From: an uncultured Lysobacteraceae bacterium
GTDB lineage: Bacteria; Pseudomonadota; Gammaproteobacteria; Xanthomonadales; Xanthomonadaceae
Reading direction: 5' to 3'
Assembly: GCA_946480825.1 (NCBI GenBank)
Contig: CAMLLG010000067.1
Span: 1 to 20,506, forward strand
DNA: 20,506 nt
Shown here piece by piece: positions 1 through 9,880 of this stretch. The notes beneath the pieces were generated by a model. That model was given only the letters and a program-made list of their open reading frames with translations. It was not told the origin of the DNA and did no database searches. A program made the translations under genes and the position numbers. The number at the start of each line of letters is the position of its first letter. The first letter of the stretch is position 1.

Positions 1-1371
1 GACCTCAGCTTCGGGGTCGAGAACAGCCTCAACCGCAGCCTCGGCCCGACCTCGCCCACCGATTTCGACGCCGGCGCGCTGGAGATCACCCAGCACGTGC
101 TGAACCTCGACGTGAGCCGCGGCTTCGAAGTGAGCTGGCTGGCCTCCGCGCTGAACGTGGCCTGGGGCCTGGAATGGCGCGGCGAAGGTTTCAAGCAGAG
201 CGCGGGCGAACTGTCGTCCTACGTCAACGGCGGCGTGCTGCTGCCGGGCGGCACCCCGGCGCCGTCCGGCTCGCAGGTGTTCCCGGGCTTCCGTCCCGAC
301 GACGCCGGCGATTTCGACCGCGAAAGCTACTCGGCCTATCTCGATCTCGAAGCCAACGTCACCGACAAGTTCAATCTCGGCTTCGCGGTTCGCGCCGAAG
401 AGTACAGCGACTTCGGCAGCACCACCTCGGGCAAGGTCTCGGCGCGTTACGACTTCAGCGAGGCCGTGGCCCTGCGCGGCACCGTCTCCACCGGGTTCCG
501 GGCGCCGTCGCTGCAGCAGCAGTTCTTCCGTTCCACCGCCACCAACTTCATCGGCGGCGTGCCCTTCGACATCCGCACCTTCCGCGTCAACGATCCGGCC
601 GCGATCGCGCTCGGCGCCGAGCCGCTGAAGGCCGAGGAATCGAAGAACCTCAGCCTGGGCCTGGTGTTCAAGCCGCTCGACAATCTCTACGTCACCGTCG
701 ACGCCTACCGCATCGACATCGACGACCGCATCATGCTGTCGGAGAACCTCACCTCGACCGCGGTGCGCAACTTCCTCAACGCCACCGTGGATCCGGCGCT
801 GGGCGGCGGCCGTTACTTCACCAACGCCATCGACACCAGCACCAGGGGCGTGGACATCATCGGCACGTATCGCTGGCTGCTCGGCGAAGGCAGTCTCGAT
901 CTCACCGCCGGCTACAACTACAACAAGACCACGGTGGAACGGATCGCGCCGAATCCCGCGGCGTTGACGGCCATCGACCCGACCGCGGTGCGCATCGGCC
1001 GCGTCGAAGTGGGCCGTCTCACCGTCGGCGCGCCGCGCGACAAGTTCCAGCTCGGCGGGCTGTACACGTGGGGCAACTGGAAGTTCGGCGCGAACGCGAC
1101 GCGCTACGGCGAGTTCAGCGTGCTGTTCGGCAACAATCCGGCCGATACTTCGCGCGACCAGACCTTCGACGCGCAGTGGACGCTGGATCTCTCGGGCAGC
1201 TACAGCCTCGGCAGCTGGGATTTCACCCTCGGCGCCGACAACGTGCTGGACGAGTATCCGGACGAAGTGCTGTTCGACAACTCCACCAACGGCCAGTTGC
1301 CCTACAGCGCCTCGTCGCCCAACGGCTTCAACGGCGCCTACGTGTACGGGCGGATCGGCTACAAGTGGTGA
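1..1371 (+). CDS. TonB-dependent receptor, C-terminal part (5' end outside the window)
   Basis: The frame is open from base 1 and ends at TGA 1369-1371, giving 456 visible residues; plug domain, signal peptide and start lie upstream. The visible part is the outer-membrane beta-barrel of a TonB-dependent receptor, which imports a scarce ligand using TonB/ExbBD energy. Evidence is the alternating beta-strand pattern, the GFRAPSLQQQFF barrel motif, the later segment YVTVDAYRIDIDDRI common in xanthomonad receptors, a strand near the end naming a receptor-like DNVLDEYPDE turn, and the terminal strand GRIGYKW ending in an aromatic residue, the usual signal for BAM-mediated insertion. The ligand cannot be told from this part. 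A strong hairpin follows at 1415-1445, so the gene is probably transcribed apart from the next one. Family is secure, substrate unknown. Confidence 0.9.
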   Translation, partial: DLSFGVENSLNRSLGPTSPTDFDAGALEITQHVLNLDVSRGFEVSWLASALNVAWGLEWRGEGFKQSAGELSSYVNGGVLLPGGTPAPSGSQVFPGFRPDDAGDFDRESYSAYLDLEANVTDKFNLGFAVRAEEYSDFGSTTSGKVSARYDFSEAVALRGTVSTGFRAPSLQQQFFRSTATNFIGGVPFDIRTFRVNDPAAIALGAEPLKAEESKNLSLGLVFKPLDNLYVTVDAYRIDIDDRIMLSENLTSTAVRNFLNATVDPALGGGRYFTNAIDTSTRGVDIIGTYRWLLGEGSLDLTAGYNYNKTTVERIAPNPAALTAIDPTAVRIGRVEVGRLTVGAPRDKFQLGGLYTWGNWKFGANATRYGEFSVLFGNNPADTSRDQTFDAQWTLDLSGSYSLGSWDFTLGADNVLDEYPDEVLFDNSTNGQLPYSASSPNGFNGAYVYGRIGYKW

Positions 1372-1414
1372 CCCGCAGACCGTGAATCGACCGCGCCCCA
1401 CCGGGCGCAGGTCC

Positions 1415-1450
1415 GGAGAAGCCCCCGCTCGCCGGGGGCTTCTCCGTTTC
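1415..1450 (+). terminator. Intrinsic terminator candidate after the TonB receptor
   Basis: A perfect stem pairs 1415-1426 (GGAGAAGCCCCC) with 1434-1445; an extra G-C pair leaves a 5-nt loop. The 3' arm is followed by a short T stretch (GTTTC). It lies 44 nt after the receptor stop codon and before the antiporter gene. The stem is very stable but the T-tract is short. Confidence 0.7.
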
Positions 1451-1514
1451 GGGCCTGGCTCGCGGTCGCACGGAAAGAATGAATGCGCGGACAGGAAACC
1501 GCGGTGCGTTCATT

Positions 1515-1520
1515 TATATT
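1515..1520 (+). promoter_or_regulatory. -10-like hexamer TATATT just before ybaL
   Basis: TATATT ends 6 nt before the ATG at 1527. Transcription from it would start at or within a base or two of the start codon, giving a leaderless or nearly leaderless mRNA. No convincing -35 hexamer is visible at 16-18 bp. Confidence 0.35.
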
Positions 1521-1526
1521 GGGGTC

Positions 1527-3176
1527 ATGCCGCATCACACCTCGCTCATCGCGATGCTCTGCGTCGGTTTCGTGCTGGCCTTCGTCTTCGGACTGCTGGC
1601 GCACCGGCTGCGGTTCTCGCCCATCGTCGGCTATCTGCTCGCGGGCGTGCTCGTGGGCCCGTACACGCCCGGATTCGTCGGCGACCAGACCCTCGCCCCC
1701 CAACTCGCCGAGATCGGCGTGATCCTGCTGATGTTCGGCGTCGGCCTGCATTTCTCGATGCGCGACCTGATGGACGTGCGCCGCATCGCGGTTCCGGGCG
1801 CGGTGGTGCAGATGGCCGCGGCGACCGCGATGGGCTGGTTCCTCGGTACGCGGTTGGGCTGGTCGAACGCGGAAAGCATCATCTTCGGTCTGTCGCTGTC
1901 GGTGGCCAGCACCGTGGTGCTGTTGCGCGCGCTCGAAAGCGCCCGGCTGCTGGACAGCGAGCGCGGCCGCATCGCGATCGGCTGGTTGATCGTCGAGGAC
2001 CTGGCGATGGTGCTCGCCCTGGTGCTGGTGCCGGCGCTGGCTTCCAAGGCCGGCAGCGACAACGGCGGCAGCATCGGCACCACGCTGTTCGCCACGCTAT
2101 TGAAGGTCGGCGGTTTCGTCGCGCTGATGCTGATCGTCGGCCGGCGCGTGCTGCCGTGGCTGCTCGAACGCGTCGCCGGCACCGGTTCGCGCGAACTGTT
2201 CACGCTGTTCGTGCTGGCCTGCGCGATGGGCGTCGCCTTCGGGGCCGCGGAACTGTTCGGGGTATCGTTCGCGCTGGGCGCGTTCTTCGCCGGCATGCTG
2301 CTCAACGAATCGCCGTTCGGGCACAAGGCGGCGGAAGACTCGCTGCCGCTGCGCGACGCCTTCGCGGTGCTGTTCTTCGTCTCCGTGGGCATGCTGTTCG
2401 ACCCGATGATCCTCGTCGAACATCCGCTGATGGTGCTGGAAACCCTGGGTATCATCGTGATCGGCAAATCGGTGGCCGCCTGGGCGGTGGTGCGGATGCT
2501 CGGCAAGAGCAACGACATCGCGCTGACCATCGCCGCCAGCCTCGCGCAGATCGGCGAGTTCTCCTTCATCCTGATCGGCCTCGGCGCGTCGCTCGGGCTG
2601 ATGTCGGACGAATCGCGCGATCTCATTCTCGCCGGCGCGATCCTGTCGATCCTGATCAATCCGCCGCTGTTCGCGCTGATGGCGCGGCGGACCCGCTCCC
2701 CGGAAGCGACGCCCGCGACGGCCGTCCGGCCGGCCCAGGGCCACGTACTGCTCATCGGTTACGGCCGCGTCGGCGCGAAACTGGCCGAAGTGCTGCAGCG
2801 CGCGGGCGTGCCGTTCATGGTGATCGACACCGACGGCGACAAGGTCATCAATGCGCGCGCCGCGGGTCACACCGCGATCCGCGGCAATGCCGCCGCCGAC
2901 GATGTGCTGGCCGAAGCGATGCCGGGTCAGGCCGCGCTCGCGGTGCTGACCATTCCCGACCCGCTGGAAGCCGGCAAGGTCGCGCAGCGGCTGAAACAGG
3001 GAGCCACACCGATTCCCGTGCTGGCGCGGGCGCACAGCGACGAAGGCGTCAAGCATCTGCTGCAGCGCGGCGCCGATGCCGCGCTGCTCGCCGAGCATGC
3101 GCTGGCGCATTCGCTCGGCGAAATGATCGTGGCGATGCCGCAATACCGCAGCGGCCCGCTGCGCCCGGCAGGCTGA
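1527..3176 (+). CDS. ybaL: YbaL/Kef-type monovalent cation:proton antiporter (CPA2) with TrkA-N domain
   Basis: This 549-residue inner-membrane antiporter of the CPA2 family exchanges a monovalent cation, probably K+, for protons. Residues 1 to about 390 form a dozen hydrophobic helices, with YbaL signatures YLLAGVLVGPYTPGF, GVILLMFGVGLHFS, GWLIVEDLAMVLALVL and FALGAFFAGMLLNES. Residues from about 405 form a cytoplasmic TrkA-N/RCK Rossmann domain with GYGRVG at 411-416, which in this family senses nucleotide or ligand state. I chose the ATG at 1527 because MPHHTSLIAM lines up with the E. coli YbaL N-terminus (MHHATPLI). An in-frame ATG at 1479 has a GGAAAG before it and would add 16 polar residues. 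Length matches E. coli YbaL (558). It converges on the secreted-protein gene with a 25-nt gap. The in vivo ion is inference. Confidence 0.93.
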   Translation: MPHHTSLIAMLCVGFVLAFVFGLLAHRLRFSPIVGYLLAGVLVGPYTPGFVGDQTLAPQLAEIGVILLMFGVGLHFSMRDLMDVRRIAVPGAVVQMAAATAMGWFLGTRLGWSNAESIIFGLSLSVASTVVLLRALESARLLDSERGRIAIGWLIVEDLAMVLALVLVPALASKAGSDNGGSIGTTLFATLLKVGGFVALMLIVGRRVLPWLLERVAGTGSRELFTLFVLACAMGVAFGAAELFGVSFALGAFFAGMLLNESPFGHKAAEDSLPLRDAFAVLFFVSVGMLFDPMILVEHPLMVLETLGIIVIGKSVAAWAVVRMLGKSNDIALTIAASLAQIGEFSFILIGLGASLGLMSDESRDLILAGAILSILINPPLFALMARRTRSPEATPATAVRPAQGHVLLIGYGRVGAKLAEVLQRAGVPFMVIDTDGDKVINARAAGHTAIRGNAAADDVLAEAMPGQAALAVLTIPDPLEAGKVAQRLKQGATPIPVLARAHSDEGVKHLLQRGADAALLAEHALAHSLGEMIVAMPQYRSGPLRPAG

Positions 3177-3201
3177 CGCCCGGGCGCCGCAGCGCCTCGC
3201 G

Positions 3202-3636
3202 TCAGCGGGCGCTGATCGTGAACTTGCTGAAGGCGACGCCGAGCGACCAGCCTTCGCCCTTGCCGGCCAGCGCCAGCGAGACTTTGCCGTTGGTCATCGC
3301 CTGGCCCGAAGCGCTCTTCTCGGCTGCGGCATGCGCTTCGGCGGTCGCATAACTGCCGAGCACGTCGCGGATGTCGTCGACGTTCGCGAACTCGCCGAAA
3401 CCATTTCGGATCTTGTATTTGCCGAAGGTCAGACCGCCACCTTTGGTTTCGATGGCCACCGACATGCGCTGGCCGTTGCTGCACTGGATGTCGCCGGTGC
3501 CGCTGGCGGTCTTGTAGAACACGGACCAGCCGGAGATGTCGTAGGTCATCTTGCAGGTGAGATCGCCGGCCATCGCGGTCGGTGCGGCGACCAATGCCAG
3601 ACTCAGGGCCAGGCCACGGAGGAGGTGAGTGCGCAT
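3202..3636 (-). CDS. Small secreted protein of unknown function
   Basis: This encodes 144 residues. Residues 1-23 form a Sec signal peptide: MRTHLLR, a hydrophobic LALSLALVAA core and an AMA cleavage site before GDLTC. The mature protein of about 121 residues has two cysteines (28 and 52) that could form one disulfide, many small and polar residues, and an Ala-rich helical stretch (AEAHAAAEKSASGQA) around residues 98-112. It is probably periplasmic or secreted. The ATG at 3636 is supported by an AGGAG at 3643-3647, 6 nt upstream. The open frame upstream to 3867 lacks such signals and crosses the divergent promoter region. I do not recognise a Pfam family and assign no function. Confidence 0.8.
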   Translation of the reverse strand: MRTHLLRGLALSLALVAAPTAMAGDLTCKMTYDISGWSVFYKTASGTGDIQCSNGQRMSVAIETKGGGLTFGKYKIRNGFGEFANVDDIRDVLGSYATAEAHAAAEKSASGQAMTNGKVSLALAGKGEGWSLGVAFSKFTISAR

Positions 3637-3710
3637 CGGGAACTCCTGTGAAGGTCGGTGCAGGGCAGCTTGCGCCTGAAACCATGAATCTCGGGCAAGC
3701 CGTGGGGCCT

Positions 3711-3741
3711 TTGTCGCGATCGTGCAGGATATCGCTAGAAT
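3711..3741 (+). promoter_or_regulatory. Candidate sigma-70 promoter for the yceH-like gene
   Basis: TTGTCG (3711-3716) and TAGAAT (3736-3741) are separated by 19 bp. The -10 matches five of six consensus bases; the spacing is long. The predicted start lies about 28 nt before the ATG at 3776. It is in the 139-bp gap between divergent genes, which otherwise holds no evident coding sequence. Confidence 0.45.
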
Positions 3742-3775
3742 CGTGCGATTCGCCGCAGAGGGTCCGCAGACACCC

Positions 3776-4438
3776 ATGGACAACGCCCAAGACAGCCCCG
3801 CGCCGCCGCAGCTCACGCCCGTCGAGGCCCGGATTCTCGGCAGCCTCGTCGAGAAAGCCGCGACCACACCCGACGTCTACCCGCTGACGCTCAACAATAT
3901 CGTCCTGGCCTGCAATCAGAAAACCGCGCGCGAACCGGTGACGAACCTCAGCCCCGGCGAGATCGGCCATGCCCTGCGCCAACTCGAACCGCGCGGCCTG
4001 GTGAAGTCCGAATATGGCGCGCGCAGCGAACGTTATCTGCACCGCATCGACAAGATCTACGACCTCACGCCGGCGCAGACCTGCCTGATCTCGCTGCTGC
4101 TGTTGCGCGGTCCGCAGACGCTGCACGAGCTGCTGGCGCGCAGCGAGCGCCAGCACCGCTTCGCCGGCATCGACGACGTGAAACACGCGCTCGACCGCCT
4201 CGCCGAACGCGAGGCGCCGCTGGTGCGCCGACTCCCGCGCGGCGCCGGCCAGCGCGAGGATCGCTATGCGCATCTGCTGAGCGGCGAGCCGGCGATGCCG
4301 GAACGCGGCGTCGAGCCCGCCGCGTCGCATGCGCGGGACAACGATGCGACAGATGCACTGCTGGCGCGGATCGAAGCGCTGGAAGCGCGGGTCGCGGCGC
4401 TGGAAGCCGCGGCCGGCGGCGACGCCGACCGCGACTGA
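3776..4438 (+). CDS. yceH: YceH family protein (DUF480 / UPF0502)
   Basis: A 220-residue cytoplasmic protein of the DUF480/UPF0502 family, whose members carry two winged-helix-like halves and have no settled biochemical role. The first half contains LTPVEARILGSLVEKAATT, YPLTLNNIVLACNQKT and the PGEIGHALRQLEPRGLV segment; the second has TPAQTCLISLLLLRGPQT and DDVKHALDRLAE. Residues from about 196 form a short coiled coil with LLARIEALEARVAALEAA, also common in the family. I start at the ATG at 3776 because the family match begins just after MDNAQDS. An upstream ATG (3722) would precede the likely promoter. AGAGGG at 3757-3762 is a distant, weak SD. The gene converges on clpB with 31 nt between stops. 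Family secure; function (DNA binding possible) is inference. Confidence 0.9.
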   Translation: MDNAQDSPAPPQLTPVEARILGSLVEKAATTPDVYPLTLNNIVLACNQKTAREPVTNLSPGEIGHALRQLEPRGLVKSEYGARSERYLHRIDKIYDLTPAQTCLISLLLLRGPQTLHELLARSERQHRFAGIDDVKHALDRLAEREAPLVRRLPRGAGQREDRYAHLLSGEPAMPERGVEPAASHARDNDATDALLARIEALEARVAALEAAAGGDADRD

Positions 4439-4443
4439 CGCCT

Positions 4444-4467
4444 GTCCGCGGGTTGCTGTCCGCGGAC
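4444..4467. terminator. Inverted repeat between the convergent yceH-like and clpB genes
   Basis: GTCCGCGG (4444-4451) pairs with CCGCGGAC (4460-4467) across an 8-nt loop, filling almost the whole 31-nt gap. It could act as a terminator in both directions, but there is no T-tract on either side, so this is tentative. Confidence 0.4.
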
Positions 4468-4469
4468 GC

Positions 4470-7055
<2,586 letters not shown>

Positions 7056-7103
7056 GGGCGGGGACTCCACGAATGAGGGCGGCGTTGCCGCGATACACCG
7101 GAC

Positions 7104-7129
7104 GTATGGTCCCGCCGGCACGATTCAAG
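7104..7129 (-). promoter_or_regulatory. Sigma-32 (heat-shock) promoter candidate for clpB
   Basis: On the minus strand, CTTGAAT (7129-7123) matches the sigma-32 -35 element and GACCATAC (7111-7104) partly matches the CCCCATNT -10. The spacer is at the short end of the usual range (11 nt). Transcription would start roughly 40 nt before the clpB ATG. Sigma-32 control of clpB is established in E. coli; here it is inferred from the motif. Confidence 0.5.
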
Positions 7130-7153
7130 TGCAGGCCGAATGCGATGCGCGGC

Positions 7154-7159
7154 TATCAT
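7154..7159 (+). promoter_or_regulatory. -10-like hexamer TATCAT before the dehydrogenase-like gene
   Basis: TATCAT ends 6 nt before the ATG at 7166, so a transcript from it would be leaderless. No clear -35 is seen. It lies back to back with the clpB promoter candidate. Confidence 0.3.
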
Positions 7160-7165
7160 CCGCGC

Positions 7166-8314
7166 ATGCAACGCATTCTCGTTCTCGGCGGTTACGGACT
7201 TTTCGGCGGCCGCGCGGTCCGCGGCCTCGCCGCGGACGCCGGCGTGGAGGTATGCGTCGCCGGGCGCGATCTCGGCAAGGCGCAGGCCTTCTGCGCTGGC
7301 CTGTGCGACGCACGCGCGACCCTGACGCCGATCGCGATCGACGCGCAGGCGCCCGATTTCGATGCGCGTCTGCGTGCGCTGCGACCGCAGGTGGTGATCG
7401 ACACCGCCGGCCCGTTCCAGGGCCGCGTCGACAGCGGCGCGGCCGGCGCACGCGACACCTACCGCGTGCCCGCAGCGGTGCTGGCCGCGGGCGCGCACAG
7501 CATCGATCTGGCCGACAGCCGGGCCTACGTCCGTGGCATCGGCGCGCTGGACGACGCGGCGAAGGCCGCGGGGCGATGGGCGATCTCCGGCGCCAGCAGC
7601 GTGCCCGCGCTCACCGCCGCGGTGATCGAAGCGCAGCGCGGCGACTTCGCGCGCCTCGACGCGGTGGAGGCGGCGATCGCACCGGGCAACCGCACGCCGC
7701 GCGGCTGGGCGACGACGCGGGCGATCCTGAGCTACGCCGGGCAGCCCTATCGCAGCCTGATCGATGGCGTCTGGCGCGATGTGCACGGCTGGCAATCGCT
7801 GCGACGGCTGCGGGTGGACGGCGTCGGCACGCGCTGGCTGGCGCGCTGCGACGTGCCGGATCTGGATCTGCTGCCCGCGCGTTATTCCGAACTGCGCACC
7901 GTCGAATTCCGCGCCGGTCTGGAACTGCGGCGGATGCACTTCGGCCTGTGGCTCGCGACCTGGGCGGTGCGCGTCGGGCTCATCCGCAGCATCGATGCGT
8001 TCGCGAAACCGCTGTTCCGGCTGAGCGAGCATTGGCAACACACCGGCAGCGACACCGGCCTGATGCGCGTCACCTTGCGTGGCCTCGGACACGACGGCGC
8101 ACCGTTGCGGCGCGACTGGACGCTGATCGCGCGCAACGGCGACGGCCCGCAGATTCCCGCGACCGCCGCGGTGCTATTGGCGCGCAGGCTGCTGCGCGGC
8201 GAGTTGCCGGGCAGCGGCGCGACGCCATGCATGGATCTGTTCACGCTCGACGCGTTCATGCGCACGCTCGATGGCCATGCGATGCAGACCTGCGTGGAAG
8301 ACAGTGCAGGCTGA
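7166..8314 (+). CDS. Saccharopine-dehydrogenase-like NAD(P)-binding protein
   Basis: This 382-residue protein begins with a Rossmann dinucleotide-binding motif, ILVLGGYGLFGGRAVRGLA (glycines at residues 8-15), followed by an acceptor strand (VCVAGRDLGKAQAF), TAGPFQGR, and GISGASSVPALTAAVIEA (family-typical SGASS loop). This layout fits the saccharopine dehydrogenase NADP-binding domain family, most of whose bacterial members have no known substrate; it need not act on saccharopine. A hydrophobic stretch around residues 260-275 (LWLATWAVRVGLI) may be amphipathic. I chose ATG 7166 because the Rossmann strand starts at once; the longer open frame from 7073 would cross the clpB promoter. It converges on the TPR gene with a 12-nt gap. 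Related proteins elsewhere carry a C-terminal DUF4166, and a separate DUF4166 gene lies 1.6 kb away. Reaction unknown. Confidence 0.8.
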   Translation: MQRILVLGGYGLFGGRAVRGLAADAGVEVCVAGRDLGKAQAFCAGLCDARATLTPIAIDAQAPDFDARLRALRPQVVIDTAGPFQGRVDSGAAGARDTYRVPAAVLAAGAHSIDLADSRAYVRGIGALDDAAKAAGRWAISGASSVPALTAAVIEAQRGDFARLDAVEAAIAPGNRTPRGWATTRAILSYAGQPYRSLIDGVWRDVHGWQSLRRLRVDGVGTRWLARCDVPDLDLLPARYSELRTVEFRAGLELRRMHFGLWLATWAVRVGLIRSIDAFAKPLFRLSEHWQHTGSDTGLMRVTLRGLGHDGAPLRRDWTLIARNGDGPQIPATAAVLLARRLLRGELPGSGATPCMDLFTLDAFMRTLDGHAMQTCVEDSAG

Positions 8315-8326
8315 GGCTGCTGCGGG

Positions 8327-9292
8327 CTACAGCGCAGCCAGCGCATCCTTCGCGTCCTTGAACTTCGGATCGAGCTTCAACGCCGCCTGCAATTCCGCAC
8401 GCGCCTCGTCCTTGCGGCCGGCGTGCGCGAGCACCTGGCCCAGGCGGTAGCGCGCGTTCTTCAAGGCCGGATCGTCCTTGCCGCGCGGCATCGCGATGTA
8501 TTTGCGCAGTGCGGCTTCGCCATCGACGAGGTACTGCCCGGAGACCGCGGCCAGCCGGCCGAGCTGATAGTGTGCGTTGTTCGACTTCGGCTCGTCGGCG
8601 ATCCAGCGTTCGATCGCGGCATGCGCGTCCGGCCAACGTTTGACTTCCTGATACGCCACGACCAATGCGATCCGGGTCTGCGGGTCGTTCGGCTTCAGGG
8701 CATACGCTTCTTCGTAGGCCTTGAGCGCCTGCGCCGGCTTCTTCTCGTGCTGCGCGATGCGGGCCTGCGCGAACAGGCTCCTCGCGCGGTCGTACTTCGC
8801 GATCGCCGCCGCCTGCGCCCTGGCCTTGTCGACGCCGCCACCGATCGCGCCCGGCGCCAGCAGATAGAACTCGACCAGCGCCGTCCGCGCCTCGACCAGC
8901 GACGGGTCGAGCTTCACCGCGCGTTCGAAGGCATCGCGCAGATCCGGGGCCAGCGCCATCTTCGAAAGCATGCCGACCTCGCCGATCCGGTTGCCCAGCG
9001 CATTGCCGAGCCAGAGGAAGGCCTGGGCGTCGTTCGGCGACAGCTCGGTCGCGCGTTCGCCGGCTTCGACCGCCTGTTGCGAACGCCTCGCGTAGACGCG
9101 CGCGCGGGTGAGCGCGACCCAGGCGCGGCCGTTCTTCGGTTCCGCCTTCACCAGCGCCTCCGCGGCCGCCAGCGCGGTGGGCGCGCGCGACTCCAGCAGC
9201 GACTGGACTTCGGCCAGCGTGGCCGCGGACGAAGGAATCGAGATCAGCGCGAGAGCGCCACCGAGAAGCAGCGATGCGAGCGGTCGAAGCAT
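8327..9292 (-). CDS. Exported tetratricopeptide-repeat protein
   Basis: This 321-residue protein has a signal peptide (MLRPLASLLLGGALALISIP, cleavage near SSAA) and then an almost wholly helical TPR array. Recognisable repeat units include AWVALTRARVYARRSQQAVEA, AFLWLGNALGN, AYEEAYALKPNDPQTRIALV, HYQLGRLAAVSGQYLVDGE and a last unit ARYRLGQVLAHAGRKDEARA near residue 285-305 with the classic LDPKFKDA end. TPR arrays bind peptides or proteins, so a periplasmic scaffold role is plausible but the partner is unknown. ATG 9292 is chosen because it starts the signal peptide; the frame is open to 9427 but the extension is unlike a protein N-terminus. Only a weak SD-like GGAT precedes it. It lies downstream of the DCC gene on the same strand, 165 nt away, so it may have its own promoter. 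Confidence 0.8.
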   Translation of the reverse strand: MLRPLASLLLGGALALISIPSSAATLAEVQSLLESRAPTALAAAEALVKAEPKNGRAWVALTRARVYARRSQQAVEAGERATELSPNDAQAFLWLGNALGNRIGEVGMLSKMALAPDLRDAFERAVKLDPSLVEARTALVEFYLLAPGAIGGGVDKARAQAAAIAKYDRARSLFAQARIAQHEKKPAQALKAYEEAYALKPNDPQTRIALVVAYQEVKRWPDAHAAIERWIADEPKSNNAHYQLGRLAAVSGQYLVDGEAALRKYIAMPRGKDDPALKNARYRLGQVLAHAGRKDEARAELQAALKLDPKFKDAKDALAAL

Positions 9293-9419
9293 GCGCGGAA
9301 ATCCGTACGTCAGGGGCGGCCACGATAGCAAGGCGATCGGCATCCTCACGCCATGCGGCAAGCACGCCGGCGATCGGATGGCGGCGCCGTTCAGCCTATC
9401 CGGTGCGTCGGCACCGGCG

Positions 9420-9464
9420 GCATGCATTCGGAGCGCATGCGTTCGAAGCGCATGCGTTCAGAGA
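9420..9464. repeat. Three tandem copies of a 15-nt unit
   Basis: Units at 9420-9434, 9435-9449 and 9450-9464 follow the pattern GCATGCRTTCGRAGC; the third diverges at its end. The array overlaps the last codons and stop of the DCC gene and extends into the gap before the TPR gene. Each unit carries a GCATGC or GCATGCG self-complementary core. Confidence 0.75.
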
Positions 9465-9880
9465 AAGCGCCGCGCCTGCGCCTCGTCGGGAACCATGCAG
9501 GCGTCGTGACGGCCGAACCAGCGATAGCGGTTGCGTGCGACGAAGCGATACAGCGGATCGCGCACGCGACGCGGCAGCAGCGCGGACACCGCGGCGATGC
9601 GCCAGACGCCGCCCAGACCGGTCAGCACCCGGCGCATGGCGTCGGTGTCGGTGGACACGCGCGGCGACGGGTCGCGGTCGTATTCGACCAGCAGGAACGA
9701 CACCGGGTCGTCGGGGTCGAGGCCGTTGTCCAGAAGCAATCGCCGGCCCGCGTCGCCCTGCATCGCGGCGAAGCGATAACGCTCGGCACGATCGCGACGC
9801 AGCAGGAAGCGCACCCAGCCGTTGCACAGCACGCAGACACCGTCGAAGACGATCACCGCGCGCGGATCGACATCGCTCAT
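9458..9880 (-). CDS. DCC-family thiol-disulfide oxidoreductase-like protein (DUF393)
   Basis: A 140-residue protein of the DCC family (also DUF393/YuxK), named for its N-terminal Asp-x-x-Cys-x-x-Cys motif. Here the motif is VIVFDGVCVLCNGWVRFLL, with D13, C16 and C19. The rest follows the family plan: RYRFAAMQGDAGRRLL, a SFLLVEYD strand, DTDAMRRVLTGLGGVWRI, LLPRRVRDPLYRFVARNRYRWFGR and a final C-containing DACMVPD. The fold is thioredoxin-like; substrates are not established. ATG 9880 overlaps the upstream DUF4166 stop in an ATGA, so translation is probably coupled and the gene belongs to the rluD operon. The last codons run into the 15-nt tandem repeat. No signal peptide, so cytoplasmic. Family confident, reaction unknown. 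Confidence 0.85.
   Translation of the reverse strand: MSDVDPRAVIVFDGVCVLCNGWVRFLLRRDRAERYRFAAMQGDAGRRLLLDNGLDPDDPVSFLLVEYDRDPSPRVSTDTDAMRRVLTGLGGVWRIAAVSALLPRRVRDPLYRFVARNRYRWFGRHDACMVPDEAQARRFL

Noticed and set aside
3183..3196. Terminator between ybaL and the secreted-protein gene
   Set aside because: Only a 5-bp GC stem (GGCGC/GCGCC) with no T-tract in the 25-nt gap; too weak to call.
1382..3352. A long plus-strand frame overlapping ybaL
   Set aside because: Arginine-rich out-of-frame translation of the antiporter gene; crosses the terminator after the TonB receptor.
3722..3775. Upstream ATG of the YceH gene
   Set aside because: Would start before the likely -10 (3736-3741) and adds residues not seen in the family.
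9420..9464. CRISPR-like array
   Set aside because: Only three contiguous 15-nt units with no spacers; it is a simple tandem repeat.
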